NCBI GenBank assembly: GCA_937981985.1
Contig: CALJNB010000039.1
Coordinates: 1 to 64,000, forward strand
Direction of reading: 5' to 3'
From: an uncultured bacterium
Lineage (GTDB): Bacteria > Myxococcota_A > Bradymonadia > Bradymonadales > Bradymonadaceae
DNA length: 64,000 bases
This document shows, one piece after another, positions 9,613 to 19,719 of the stretch. Made by a program: the position numbers and the translations under genes. How positions within the stretch are numbered: the first letter of the stretch is position 1; the number at the start of each line of letters is the position of its first letter. Under the pieces are notes generated by a model. The model searched no databases. It was not told where the DNA came from and worked only from the letters and a program-made list of their open reading frames with translations.

Positions 9613-10614
9613 GTGCGCCATATACCAACCCTATTCATTTTTATCAGTTTCATTACTTCGTGCGAAGGCGCGGTTAGCGCTAACGGTGAGCCCGATACCG
9701 TCAAAAGCTCAATCGATCTTGGTGGGGATAAAAAAAGAGAAACCCTAACCGATATGAGTAATGGCACTGTTCCAAAAATAGATGAGATGTCCCCTGATAT
9801 GTCTGACAAAAACGATACCTCACCAGAACCTCCGACCGTCGAAGAACGTATTCCGGTCGTTGTTGCATTTGGATGGAAAGGTCTCACCAGCTTATCAATC
9901 GATGAGGGAAAAACCTGGTGTGAAACTGGACTCATGTCCGATCGTCACAATGATTTATTTCGAGGTGGCGCCTATCACGACGGACTCTTCGTCGGCGCCC
10001 ATGCTGGATTTAAAAATCGGGGCGCAATCATCACCTCTACAAATGGATACGAATGGACCGCCCATCATAGTACGAACGCGAATCCAGAACTTCCCGAAAA
10101 TCCATCCGGACAATGGTACGGCGGGGTCGCGTACGGAAATGGAAAATGGGTCGCGGGCGGAGGCGGATGCAGCCAGATGGCAAGCTCTACAGATGGAAAA
10201 AGCTGGGCGAAAATTGCGGACCTCCCGGCTTGCAAACCTATCCGTTCGATGGCTTTCGGAAATGGACGCTTCGTCGCAGGATTGGACGAACTCGGTTGGT
10301 GGGAAAGTGTTGATGGCGAAAACTGGACACAAAAAGATGCGGGCGCTGGAACAACCGTCGTCTGGAATGGTAGCGATTTCGAGGGACCGATTAACGGAAA
10401 AACATACTATCGGGGACGCGGAGTGTGTTTGTGGGGTGAGGGTGGCGGGTCTACCGCTAAGATTGTGCGTTCGGAAAATGCGGACTGTTCTGACCCAATT
10501 GATGCTGGGCCGGTCGCCGATAAAGTCATGGCCATAGTATTCGGCGAAGCCCCGGCTAAAGATTTTCAAGCAGGAGCGATTCCCGATGAGTTAGGGACTT
10601 GTTTGGGTCTTTAA
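9613..10614 (+). CDS. Putative lipoprotein with sialidase-like (Asp-box) beta-propeller
   Basis: GTG start with a GGAG site 6 nt upstream. Signal peptide and lipobox 'FITSC' (Cys17) predict a lipid-anchored protein. A low-complexity acidic/Pro linker (about 20-78) precedes a repeat domain with recurring 'SxDGxxW' motifs ('SIDEGKTWCE', 'STNGYEWTA', 'STDGKSWAK', 'SVDGENWTQ'), the Asp-box signature of BNR/sortilin-type propellers. No catalytic residues of sialidases are recognised, so it is more likely a binding or structural surface protein. It stands alone, convergent with parC. Confidence 0.85.
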   Translation: MRHIPTLFIFISFITSCEGAVSANGEPDTVKSSIDLGGDKKRETLTDMSNGTVPKIDEMSPDMSDKNDTSPEPPTVEERIPVVVAFGWKGLTSLSIDEGKTWCETGLMSDRHNDLFRGGAYHDGLFVGAHAGFKNRGAIITSTNGYEWTAHHSTNANPELPENPSGQWYGGVAYGNGKWVAGGGGCSQMASSTDGKSWAKIADLPACKPIRSMAFGNGRFVAGLDELGWWESVDGENWTQKDAGAGTTVVWNGSDFEGPINGKTYYRGRGVCLWGEGGGSTAKIVRSENADCSDPIDAGPVADKVMAIVFGEAPAKDFQAGAIPDELGTCLGL

Positions 10615-10627
10615 AAAAAATGGAATC

Positions 10628-10646
10628 AAAATCTCAACGGAGATCT
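10628..10646 (-). terminator. Possible weak terminator after parC
   Basis: On the minus strand AGATCTC-CGTT-GAGATTT forms a 7-bp stem with one G-T pair, followed by only two further T before the run is broken. It lies just past the parC stop codon. Confidence 0.35.
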
Positions 10647-10650
10647 TCAA

Positions 10651-13005
10651 TCATTCTTCCTCATCGCTCTCATCACAAATTTCAAAAGCGGGACGGTGCG
10701 ATCGAATAAGGTGACCGCGCTTAATAATCCATCGGCCTTTATTGGCGCGTGATGAAGTTTCAAATTTCGCCTTCGCTGATCGTATCACAACACGAGCGCC
10801 TCGATTGGTTTCTACTTCAAGTCCGTCCATGGAATCACGAGCTAATGTGAAATCAAGTACCGTATCGCCTTTTTCAAGGGTGATCGCGCGCACCCCTTTC
10901 GCAGCATTTTTCATGAAAGAAATTTCATTAACATCGAAGATAAGTCCGCGACCATTAGTGGTTGCAATGACAATTTGTTCTTCGTCGCGAATCGTGGATT
11001 CAACGTTGAGAACGCGATCGCCTTTGGCAAGCTTCATGAATACGCGCCCTTTTTTGGTACTTAGTTCATGGAAATTTCGTAGTGAAAAACGAACCGATTG
11101 TCCTTTCTCACTCACGGCTACAAATTGCGGAGATTCGGGTTCGTCATACTCAATTTCGCCATCGATCGTCTGTTGATCAGACACGATTGGAGGGGGTGAC
11201 CACAATACCCGTGAGTCGTCCGTTGCGACTCCGATCACGCGTTCACCATCCGAGAAGGCAAAAAGTGCCGCCAACGGATCTCCGTACCCTGTTGTCTGAA
11301 TAATATCGACAATTCTCAAGGTATAACAACGGCCTGCACTCGTGAAAAACATCGCAGTAGCCCTTGTACCGCCCGGCAAAACCCAGCCGATTTCATCGTT
11401 ATCGCGAACACGAAGAGCACCCACATCAGAATACGATCGTTGTCGTTTAATCCAACCTTCTCTTGAAACAACTACAAAGGTTTCTTCGTTAATAATATAC
11501 GCCTCAGCATCATATTCAAGATTTTCGATTTCAACGTCAACTTTGGTTCTTCGGACATCACCGTAAGCGGATTTCAATTCACGTAATTCGGATTTAATAA
11601 TTCCCCAAAGTTCGCTTTCATCCGCGAGAATTTTTTTGATTCTTGCTGCTTCAGCTCGCTTGGCTTCAAGCTCTTCCAAGATCGAATCGATTTCCAACTT
11701 GGCAAGTCTGTAAAGTTTGGTCTCAAGAATAGCGTCGGCTTGGATTTCATCGATTCCAAAAAACGCAATAAGTCCCTTAGCGGCATGTGCTTTTCCAGTC
11801 GAAGCACGAATGATTTTTATGGCTTCATCAAGATCACTAAAAACAAGCTCAAAGCCTTCAAGAATATGAATACGCTTTAACAGTTGTCTTAAGTCGTATT
11901 GGAAACGCTTAGTAACAATTTCTAGTCTAAAATCGAGAAAGTGAACCAGCATGTCTTTTAAACCCAATTTCTCAGGTGCCGGAACCATCGGATTATCAGT
12001 GGGTACAAGACAAGTTAGGTTGACGTGAAAGCGTGATTCTAAAGAGGTATGCTTAAAGAGATAAGCCATTGCGATGTGTTCATCGGCGTTACTTTTAAGC
12101 TCAAGAACGACGCGAATATCATCGGTAGATTCATCGCGAACATCCAAAATTTGTGGCAATTTTCCAGTTTGAATATGGAGCGCGATTTTTTCAATCAACG
12201 TAGACTTATTTACAGTATAGGGAATTGACGTGAATACGATTGAACGTTTGCGCCCATCCTTTTCAACTTCCCACTCGGCACGAACCGTAACGGGTCCACT
12301 TCCCGTTTTATAAATCTCCACAATTTCTTCCTCAGAAGTGGTCATCACTCCACCGGTCGGAAAGTCAGGCCCCTTAATATGACGTGAAACCAAAGTGCTG
12401 GTTTTCATGTTGCGATTACCAATTAACGCAATGCAAGCCGATAAAACTTCGTTTAAATTATGGGGTGGAATATTAGTCGCCATTCCTACCGCAATGCCAG
12501 TTGCGCCGTTGACGATTAAGTTCGGCGTCTGTGAAGGCAATACAACTGGCTCTTCGACTGTTGAATCGTAGTTGGGTCGAAATGCAACGGTTTCTTTTTT
12601 GATTTCATTGAGAAGTTCACCCGCCAACGGAGCAAGGCGAGCTTCGGTATAACGCATAGCGGCGGCGTTATCGCCGTCCAAAGAACCGAAATTTCCGTGA
12701 CCATCAACCAATGGATAGCGAAGCGAGAACCACTGCGCCATGCGAACCATAGCATCATAGATCGATTGATCGCCGTGGGGATGGTACTTACCCATAACTT
12801 CCCCAACGATCGCGGCACTCTTGCGAGGTTTAGCATCGTGGGTAACTTTAAGGTTTGTGAACATTCCGTACAAAATACGTCTCTGCACAGGCTTCAATCC
12901 GTCTCGGACATCCGGAAGGGCACGACTTGTAATCACGCTCATCGCGTAATTTAAATACCGTTCTTGGGTTGTTTTGTGCAGGGCAATGGGTTCGATGTGC
13001 GCCAT
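10651..13005 (-). CDS. parC: Type IIA topoisomerase subunit A (ParC/GyrA family)
   Basis: DNA breakage-reunion subunit, 784 aa. The winged-helix/tower domain contains catalytic Tyr119 in '[11 protein letters not shown]' and the preceding basic '[11 protein letters not shown]'. The C-terminal beta-pinwheel is present (blades such as '[15 protein letters not shown]' and '[15 protein letters not shown]'), but I find no GyrA box (QRRGGKG), so topoisomerase IV subunit A is preferred over gyrase. In the helix contacting quinolones the usual Ser is Gln80 ('[12 protein letters not shown]'). AAGGAG precedes the ATG. No parE/gyrB neighbour is seen. Divergent from ppk1. Confidence 0.9.
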   Translation of the reverse strand: MAHIEPIALHKTTQERYLNYAMSVITSRALPDVRDGLKPVQRRILYGMFTNLKVTHDAKPRKSAAIVGEVMGKYHPHGDQSIYDAMVRMAQWFSLRYPLVDGHGNFGSLDGDNAAAMRYTEARLAPLAGELLNEIKKETVAFRPNYDSTVEEPVVLPSQTPNLIVNGATGIAVGMATNIPPHNLNEVLSACIALIGNRNMKTSTLVSRHIKGPDFPTGGVMTTSEEEIVEIYKTGSGPVTVRAEWEVEKDGRKRSIVFTSIPYTVNKSTLIEKIALHIQTGKLPQILDVRDESTDDIRVVLELKSNADEHIAMAYLFKHTSLESRFHVNLTCLVPTDNPMVPAPEKLGLKDMLVHFLDFRLEIVTKRFQYDLRQLLKRIHILEGFELVFSDLDEAIKIIRASTGKAHAAKGLIAFFGIDEIQADAILETKLYRLAKLEIDSILEELEAKRAEAARIKKILADESELWGIIKSELRELKSAYGDVRRTKVDVEIENLEYDAEAYIINEETFVVVSREGWIKRQRSYSDVGALRVRDNDEIGWVLPGGTRATAMFFTSAGRCYTLRIVDIIQTTGYGDPLAALFAFSDGERVIGVATDDSRVLWSPPPIVSDQQTIDGEIEYDEPESPQFVAVSEKGQSVRFSLRNFHELSTKKGRVFMKLAKGDRVLNVESTIRDEEQIVIATTNGRGLIFDVNEISFMKNAAKGVRAITLEKGDTVLDFTLARDSMDGLEVETNRGARVVIRSAKAKFETSSRANKGRWIIKRGHLIRSHRPAFEICDESDEEE

Positions 13006-13143
13006 CTTGGCTCCTTATTACTTCCTATTTTTTCGTGAAAAAGCTTTACCGCTCTCACATAATTTACACAAGGAACAACCATTTTCTAGCCATCGCTCTC
13101 AAACTCCCTTAAGATTGAAAAACTACTGAAACGCGTTCTTATT

Positions 13144-15279
13144 TTGGCAAAAAAAGCACCAGAAAAACCGAAAACAAAAGAATACAATACCCTCCGATTT
13201 GACGATCCCAACCTCTACATCAATCGTGAGCTATCCTGGTTACAATTCAATCAACGCGTCCTGGATCTCGCTAAAGACGTCTCTATCCCTCTACTTGAGC
13301 GCGTACGTTTCCTCTGTATTTCTTCCACGAATTTAGACGAGTTTTTTGAAATTCGAGTAGCAGGTTTAAAAGCACAAATTCGCCACGACGAACACCCTGT
13401 ATTGGGCCCCGACGGCGGACGCCCTCTAGAAATTTTCTCTCAAATCGCAGCACTTGCCCACGCCCAAGTTCACGATCAATATTCTGTTTGGAATGACATC
13501 CTAATCCCAGCCCTGAAAAAAGAGAAAATCTTGTTTTCAAGACGGCGCGAATGGGACGACGCGCAAAAAGAGTGGATTAAGACCTACTTCGAAACCCAGG
13601 TACTACCGGTATTAAGTCCGGTTGGATTAGATCCTTCCCACCCCTTTCCGCGCGTTCTGAACAAATCTTTGAACTTTATCGTTTCGGTTTCCGGTAAAGA
13701 TGCTTTCGGTAGAAATAGCGGTGCGGCAATCGTACAGGCACCGCGGTCTTTACCCCGTATCATCGCGTTTCCCGACCATCTCTCCAAAGCAGAAAACGAA
13801 TTCGTATTTTTGTCGTCCGTAATACACGCCCATGTCGAAGACCTCTTCGCTGGACTCAAAGTAAAGGGGTGTCATCAGTTTCGTGTAACCCGCAATAGTG
13901 ATCTTTTCGTAAATGAAGAAGTGATGGTCGATCTACGAATCGCGCTAGAAAGCGAACTTTTTGCGCGACGTTTTGGAGACGCCGTTCGATTAGAAATTGC
14001 TGATAATTGCAACGACGATGTGTCTCAATTTATGCTCGGACAATTCGAATTGGAAGGGCGAGATCTTTACCAAGTAAACGGACCGGTAAATCTGAATCGT
14101 TTAGCGGAAGTCATCGCTGCAACCGACCGCCCAGACCTTAAATTTCCACCTCACTCTCCTATCATTCCGCGCGTTACCCAACCCGATATTTTCGATGCGA
14201 TTCGAACCAACGATATTTTATTGCATCATCCCTATGAATCTTTTTCTCCTGTAGTTGAGTTTGTTCGGTCTGCCGCGTCTGATCCGAAAGTATTGGCCAT
14301 TAAGATGACCCTCTACCGTACGGATTCCCGTTCACTTCTCTCCCAAGCCCTTATTGAAGCGGCTCGTGCTGGGAAAGAAGTCACCGTTGTGATCGAGCTC
14401 CGAGCTCGCTTTGATGAACAAGAGAACATCGAACTCTCATCGGCGCTTCGCGATGTCGGCGCTCATGTGGTTTATGGAGTTGTTGGATACAAAACGCACG
14501 CTAAACTTGCCCTCATTGTTCGCCGAGAAGAAGGGGAATTGCGACGCTACGTTCACTTAGGAACGGGGAACTATCATCCTGCCACCGCCCGACTTTACAC
14601 GGACTTTGGATTCTTCACATCTAACGACGAAATTTGCGCCGATGTAAACGATATGTTGATGACACTGACTGGACTTGGAAAAGCACGTAAGCTTCGAGTT
14701 ATGACCCAAGCTCCGTTTAACCTAGCCGACCGGGTCGTGGAAAACATACGAGACCAGGCTAGAAAAGCGTTCAATAAAGAGCCTGCTCGAATTCGAGCAA
14801 AAATGAATAGCCTCACCGATAAACGTATCATTGACGCGTTGTACGATGCATCAACAGCGGGTGTGAAAGTGGAACTGATCATCCGAGGAATGTGTTCCTT
14901 ACGTCCAGGTGTATCAAAGGTTTCGGAAAATATTGTCGTACGATCTTTATTAGGCCGCTTCCTAGAACACTCTCGGGTTTGGGTATTTGGGGAAGACGAA
15001 GAAGCCGAAATCTTTCTTTCTAGCGCGGACTGGATGGAACGTAATCTATATCGACGTGTAGAACACGCAGTGCCCATTAAGAAGAAAAAACTGAAGAAAA
15101 AAATCATTAAAGAATGTTTTGATATCCCATGGAAAAATACCAATACAACTTGGCAGCTTTTATCATCCGGTGAATATCAGCGAAGGATACCCAAAAAGGG
15201 CGAAGCGATCTTCTTGAGCCAAGAAGAACTTATCATGCATCATATTGAAAAGAACTTAATTCAAAAACCCCCCACCTAA
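13144..15279 (+). CDS. ppk1: Polyphosphate kinase 1
   Basis: Makes polyphosphate reversibly from ATP; 711 aa, usual length for PPK1. The N-terminal domain opens with 'INRELSWLQFNQRVL'. The first catalytic histidine is His452 in 'GYKTHAKLAL'; the phospholipase-D-like core also has 'KMTLYRTD', 'ELRARFDE' and 'GTGNYHPATA'. I kept the TTG at 13144 as start because an in-frame stop lies 21 codons upstream and no ATG lies between, but no clear ribosome site is present; CTG or ATT codons nearby are alternatives. The C-terminus is Lys-rich. It is convergent with the lipoprotein at 15312. Confidence 0.96.
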   Translation: MAKKAPEKPKTKEYNTLRFDDPNLYINRELSWLQFNQRVLDLAKDVSIPLLERVRFLCISSTNLDEFFEIRVAGLKAQIRHDEHPVLGPDGGRPLEIFSQIAALAHAQVHDQYSVWNDILIPALKKEKILFSRRREWDDAQKEWIKTYFETQVLPVLSPVGLDPSHPFPRVLNKSLNFIVSVSGKDAFGRNSGAAIVQAPRSLPRIIAFPDHLSKAENEFVFLSSVIHAHVEDLFAGLKVKGCHQFRVTRNSDLFVNEEVMVDLRIALESELFARRFGDAVRLEIADNCNDDVSQFMLGQFELEGRDLYQVNGPVNLNRLAEVIAATDRPDLKFPPHSPIIPRVTQPDIFDAIRTNDILLHHPYESFSPVVEFVRSAASDPKVLAIKMTLYRTDSRSLLSQALIEAARAGKEVTVVIELRARFDEQENIELSSALRDVGAHVVYGVVGYKTHAKLALIVRREEGELRRYVHLGTGNYHPATARLYTDFGFFTSNDEICADVNDMLMTLTGLGKARKLRVMTQAPFNLADRVVENIRDQARKAFNKEPARIRAKMNSLTDKRIIDALYDASTAGVKVELIIRGMCSLRPGVSKVSENIVVRSLLGRFLEHSRVWVFGEDEEAEIFLSSADWMERNLYRRVEHAVPIKKKKLKKKIIKECFDIPWKNTNTTWQLLSSGEYQRRIPKKGEAIFLSQEELIMHHIEKNLIQKPPT

Positions 15280-15311
15280 GTTCTTTTCGCTAAATGTTAT
15301 GGGCTCATTTT

Positions 15312-17570
15312 TTAGAGTTCGAGATCAAAAACGTAATCGACTTCTTTGGACGAACTCACTTTATAAAAAGCACCGGTGGTAGAACTTGGCGTGAATAAGA
15401 ACTCCAACGAAGTACCGCTTTGAGTCGCTTTTCCTAATGAGTTCTGCGCGAAGTCAAAGAGTTCCAATTCCATATCAGATATCGTTCCAGCGCCTCCGGT
15501 TACTCGAACTTTACTCGTCACAGGTACGCCGTTGAATTCGGTTCGTTTAAACCAATCCGGAGTCCCGGGACATAAAGCTAAATTGGTAACCTCAACTGGA
15601 ACTGCCGAAGCGAGAGTCACAGCATTGTCTTGGGTATGATTCCCTTTATATTGATCTGCGTCGTTGCATGGAGGCGCAGCGTTAGCCTGCACATCTAAGT
15701 TATAAGAATTTTTACCGACATTACTGCTGAAGACTTGAAGGTAATGAGGCCCAGTCGTAGCAGCGGTATAGGTAATCACTTCTACATCGTCGACAAGAGA
15801 CAGCGTGAAGGCAACGCCGTTTTCAGTCTTTTTACCGACGTCACCTACTTGTTCAGGCGAGAAAAGCGTCATATCAAGGTTACCGTTTGCACTAACGAAG
15901 GTATGCGTAATTACAACCTCTTCGCCTGCGGTGAGGTCGAATTTATAAACATCAATATCATCGATATTACAAATTTCGGCATCAAAGGTATAGCTTTTTT
16001 GGATAACATTGGCACTGAAGGCATCCTCGTTGGGTTCTCGAGCCTTGTCGTTACAATCCGATCCGGTGCCAGAGATCACAAACTTTCTAACGTGATAAAC
16101 AGCTTCATTTCCAGTCGCTTTGATGTAAAACTTTTTCGAAGGTTCACCGGCCGCAACGGAAGTATCAAGAATTGCAAGACCGGTGCACGGTGAGATTCCT
16201 AAAGGCAAGACATTCCCATCTTCGTCCTCTGCGTTAAAATCAAGATCCGTTTCATTTTGATTAAAGGTAATACCAATAAAGGAGGTTTCACCTGGGCTAG
16301 AGTTTGTGAAAAAATAATCTGGATTATCGCTGCAGGCGTGACGTGTTTCCCATTCTACTTCTCCGACTCGTTGTGCGGTTAAGAGGGTATCATCTCCGGT
16401 TGTGTTCGTATCAAAGATGTCGTCGGCACATTCACCGGTATCAGCATAAGAGATAAAACTGTAGAACATATCTAAATCCCCCGTACTTGGCGTACAGATA
16501 ATGGCATCTTCTTCGGTAAGAGCTTGTCTATCGATGCCGCAAATTTGATAATTCACATCGAGATATTTAAAACCGTTATCCGTAATGGTGCCGGCTCGGG
16601 AATCTATAACTGCAGAGTAGACACCGTTGGATTCAACCATCCGTTTTTTATGCAATGTTTTAATACCATCCGTCATTGTATCGTCAAAATCGGCATTAAA
16701 CGCGTCGGCGGTTGTCCAATATAAGATCACTTCGTCAAAACGAGTTCCCGAAGCAATGGTCGCTTCTACTTTATAATCTTCTAAACTCGATTGAGAGCCA
16801 AGTGGAACGTGATTGATAATTTGATCGTCTGCGCAAGATTGAGTGGCTTGATCTTTGTCTAATTCAACGGCCCGATTTGTGCGAACCACAATGGTCACAT
16901 CGTGACTCACTTCAGGAAATTGTTTATCATCGGCAAAAAAACGAACGGTTCGAATTCTCTTATCAAGCTGATTTGGATTCGGATTCCAAGTAAAAGTTCC
17001 AGAATAGGGACCGGACTTAACAAAGGTCGCGCCAATCGGTGCCGTGGTTTCATCCATTCGAAGATCGACGCTCTCAGAATCTTGATCTTTTACCTTAACT
17101 TCAAAACTAAGACCCTTACCGGTTCTAGGATCAAAAATTTCGCTGATGTTGCTTGAAAAAACCGGTTCGCCATTCCCCGCCACGATTTCGATCTGAGCTA
17201 TTTTATCGGTTCGGCGCCCCGCCTCATCCTTAACTATAAATACAATTTCTATCGGAACGCCATTAGCGGCATCACTAGCAAGCGGATCCCATTTGAAAAT
17301 CGCCGTCTTACTTTGGGTTAAAAATTCTGATCGGTCTTGAATCGTCCAATTTTGAGATTTAGGCTTCCAATCCCGTTCGAAGGTGAGATTACCGCCATCA
17401 GAACCTTGCGCACTAACAGTAATGGAGATCGTTGAACCAACCTCAAATACTCCTGTTGGAACGCCTTGTAATAGTACCGTCGGACCTTCTCCTGTCGGAG
17501 AATCGGCGCAGCCAAAAGCTAATAAAATTAAAAATAATGCCAAATACCGAAAGCTGCCTAAATATTTCAT
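15312..17570 (-). CDS. Large lipoprotein with Ig/cadherin-like and PPC domains
   Basis: 752-residue surface lipoprotein with signal peptide and lipobox 'LLAFGC' (Cys21). The N-terminal third holds Ig/cadherin-like beta domains (for example the 'GTFTWNPNPNQ' putative-Ig pattern). The second half has repeated segments of the pre-peptidase C-terminal (PPC) type: 'CNDKAREPNEDAFSA' followed by 'DIDVYKFDLTAGEEV', and a related unit 'CPGTPDWFKR'. Such domains occur in secreted proteins of myxobacteria and relatives, often helping export or stability. GGAG precedes the ATG. No enzyme domain is recognised. Confidence 0.85.
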   Translation of the reverse strand: MKYLGSFRYLALFLILLAFGCADSPTGEGPTVLLQGVPTGVFEVGSTISITVSAQGSDGGNLTFERDWKPKSQNWTIQDRSEFLTQSKTAIFKWDPLASDAANGVPIEIVFIVKDEAGRRTDKIAQIEIVAGNGEPVFSSNISEIFDPRTGKGLSFEVKVKDQDSESVDLRMDETTAPIGATFVKSGPYSGTFTWNPNPNQLDKRIRTVRFFADDKQFPEVSHDVTIVVRTNRAVELDKDQATQSCADDQIINHVPLGSQSSLEDYKVEATIASGTRFDEVILYWTTADAFNADFDDTMTDGIKTLHKKRMVESNGVYSAVIDSRAGTITDNGFKYLDVNYQICGIDRQALTEEDAIICTPSTGDLDMFYSFISYADTGECADDIFDTNTTGDDTLLTAQRVGEVEWETRHACSDNPDYFFTNSSPGETSFIGITFNQNETDLDFNAEDEDGNVLPLGISPCTGLAILDTSVAAGEPSKKFYIKATGNEAVYHVRKFVISGTGSDCNDKAREPNEDAFSANVIQKSYTFDAEICNIDDIDVYKFDLTAGEEVVITHTFVSANGNLDMTLFSPEQVGDVGKKTENGVAFTLSLVDDVEVITYTAATTGPHYLQVFSSNVGKNSYNLDVQANAAPPCNDADQYKGNHTQDNAVTLASAVPVEVTNLALCPGTPDWFKRTEFNGVPVTSKVRVTGGAGTISDMELELFDFAQNSLGKATQSGTSLEFLFTPSSTTGAFYKVSSSKEVDYVFDLEL

Positions 17571-17706
17571 ACAATCTCCAAAAGAAGTACTTCAACGTTA
17601 ACAAATACAGAAAAACAGAACAACCGAAGTCACGAATTGGTCGATGCCGGCTTGTTAATTTTTAGGCACGCTGATATCTACTGCGTTCCCAAAACTTGAG
17701 CACTTT

Positions 17707-19668
17707 ATGTCCGGCATAGAACGAATCGAACACATCGCGTCCCAACTTGATGACTCCCTCTTGGAGGAAGCTGCCAACCATCTGCGGGGACGCTGCGCCG
17801 CGACTCAGCCGTGGTTGATTCTAGGAATATCGGACGGAATGGGATTACAAACCGCGATCGCGGCAATAAAATCCGGCGTCCTCAAGCACGCAATCGGTGT
17901 TTATTGGGAGCCGCCCCACCTTTTAGAAAAAAAAGAAGACGGGTCACCTCTATCGCCGCTTCATCATGCTCGAGTAGAAAACGCAGAAGCACTCATCGAA
18001 TACGCCAAAGCTCACGGAGCTTCATTTGAGGTTCTTTTTGAAAACGTAATCCTCGCGCCACAAAGAGACTTAAAGGGTAATGAAAAAGAACCTGCCCCAG
18101 CTTTTCCGGAAACGATAAAGAACGCGGTCAACACTCTGCGCAAAACGACCAAAAATAAAGACGTTATTTTCGTCAATTCGGTCGCTTTTGGAAAATGGAT
18201 TTCGCCACGAAAAGGTCAGGAAGCGATCACTGTAGCATCGATCGATCTGCAAGGTCGCCTTGTTCAAACGAAAACGAAAAAATTTCATGCGCGCGGCTAT
18301 GAAGAAACCTTGGACACGATGGGACGCAACCATAAAAAACTACTCGATGCGATTTCGGGATTTGGCTGGTTGGGAGAAGACTCTCTTAGTTCCTTCTACA
18401 CTTGGGCCGGTGGCTCTCAGAACATCGATGTTCTAGAGGGCATTTACGGAAAAGGTGCACTTGGAGACGCGAAAATGATCGCAGAACAAGACATTGCAAA
18501 ATTTCGAATCGACCACGGAACCACCTTCGGCGCGCACGCTATAGTTCGTTTGCCGGCTTTCTTGTCTGCGGCGTTAATGGGTATTCCTGGTGGGGGATTA
18601 TTCGGAGTGATCTCTCGAAGCTTTCTGGAAGAAAAAGGTCTATTTGAAGACATGCCAATGTTGGTATCCAGGCTTACCGAACGTGTTTTCGGGGAAGCGT
18701 GGTTGCGCGAAAATCCTATTTCTCAGGTGGAACTAGATATGGCCGAATGCCTCTACATCAAGGAGATTCAAGAACGGTTAAAGGAAGTCCATCAACGCAT
18801 CGCCGATTATCGAGCGTCTTTGCCCGCAGAAAAAACAGATGATCGTATCGAAATTGAAAAAACCTGCGAACTTTTGAGAGGGTTCGTGGATCCTACTTAC
18901 CCAGCGTTACTTGCCAAATTTGATCCGGATGCGCCTCTAACTTCGCCCGTCACATCAAAACCGAAAAAGGCCGCCACGACAAATATGGCAATCATTGAAA
19001 GTATTCAGCCTGACGAAAATGGCGAGGCATCATTTGAACTATCTCTCACCGAACTCGGTGGTGCAGGTAAGATACCTCGCCCTGATCTAACTTTAGTTGC
19101 TGTTATTCGACGCCTTGATCGATCGGTCATCGAAAAATTTCACGTATTTTCTCCCCGCTCGGAAACCTTAACTATTGAAAGCGCTTTGCCGACTGACGGG
19201 AAAATTACTGTCAAAATACGAGTCATTCAGGGACATAGTTCAATGCATCTCAGTCGCGAATATTTTGCGGAGTCGGGAAAAAGAATCGCCTTTGGTGAAG
19301 CACATTTTGTAGACGCTTTGCGCGCTACTGGATCGGTTTCTCCGGAGGATAACTTGCTCGGGGACGCAATCGGATACCGCATGCCTGTTCGAGAACCACT
19401 ACAAAATATTTACTCAGATGCAACCGATGAAAAGGTTAAGCTGGCATTATATGGCCCCGCCTTGATTTCTTTTACTCAACGAAGTTTAGTCTCTCACGGC
19501 TTTTTCGACGAAAAACTATTACCTCACACATGGAATATGCGCTTTGGACCCGAAGTTGAAATCGGAGATCATTTGCTCACCTACGCGCGTCGCGAGCAAG
19601 AAGGAATCGTTATCACAGTCGTTAACGACGATTCGTCTCCCACACTCCAAATTCGCCTCAGCCGTTAG
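17707..19668 (+). CDS. FabV/Ter-like enoyl reductase with a long C-terminal extension
   Basis: 653 aa. Residues about 30-390 resemble the FabV / trans-2-enoyl-CoA reductase family: an N-terminal Rossmann start ('WLILGISDGMGLQTAIAA') followed by 'HAIGVYWEPP' where FabV has 'TIGVFFEKP', and the family's catalytic Tyr-x8-Lys motif intact as Tyr247-Lys256 in 'IYGKGALGDAK'. FabV proteins are about 400 aa; here the usual N-terminal leader is shorter and about 220 extra residues follow, beta-rich and faintly hot-dog-like ('VEIGDHLLTYARREQ'). It is probably an NAD(P)H-dependent reduction of enoyl thioesters, but remote homology leaves the substrate open. The orphan permease follows 51 bp downstream. 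Confidence 0.72.
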   Translation: MSGIERIEHIASQLDDSLLEEAANHLRGRCAATQPWLILGISDGMGLQTAIAAIKSGVLKHAIGVYWEPPHLLEKKEDGSPLSPLHHARVENAEALIEYAKAHGASFEVLFENVILAPQRDLKGNEKEPAPAFPETIKNAVNTLRKTTKNKDVIFVNSVAFGKWISPRKGQEAITVASIDLQGRLVQTKTKKFHARGYEETLDTMGRNHKKLLDAISGFGWLGEDSLSSFYTWAGGSQNIDVLEGIYGKGALGDAKMIAEQDIAKFRIDHGTTFGAHAIVRLPAFLSAALMGIPGGGLFGVISRSFLEEKGLFEDMPMLVSRLTERVFGEAWLRENPISQVELDMAECLYIKEIQERLKEVHQRIADYRASLPAEKTDDRIEIEKTCELLRGFVDPTYPALLAKFDPDAPLTSPVTSKPKKAATTNMAIIESIQPDENGEASFELSLTELGGAGKIPRPDLTLVAVIRRLDRSVIEKFHVFSPRSETLTIESALPTDGKITVKIRVIQGHSSMHLSREYFAESGKRIAFGEAHFVDALRATGSVSPEDNLLGDAIGYRMPVREPLQNIYSDATDEKVKLALYGPALISFTQRSLVSHGFFDEKLLPHTWNMRFGPEVEIGDHLLTYARREQEGIVITVVNDDSSPTLQIRLSR

Positions 19669-19719
19669 TTAATGCGTTTCTAGTCTTGCCTTGTTGCCTG
19701 GAAACATCCAAACTTGGTT

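Noticed and set aside
9782-10537. 251-codon frame overlapping the Asp-box lipoprotein in another frame
   Set aside because: The lipoprotein frame has a signal peptide, lipobox, ribosome site and repeated Asp-box motifs; the alternative shows none.
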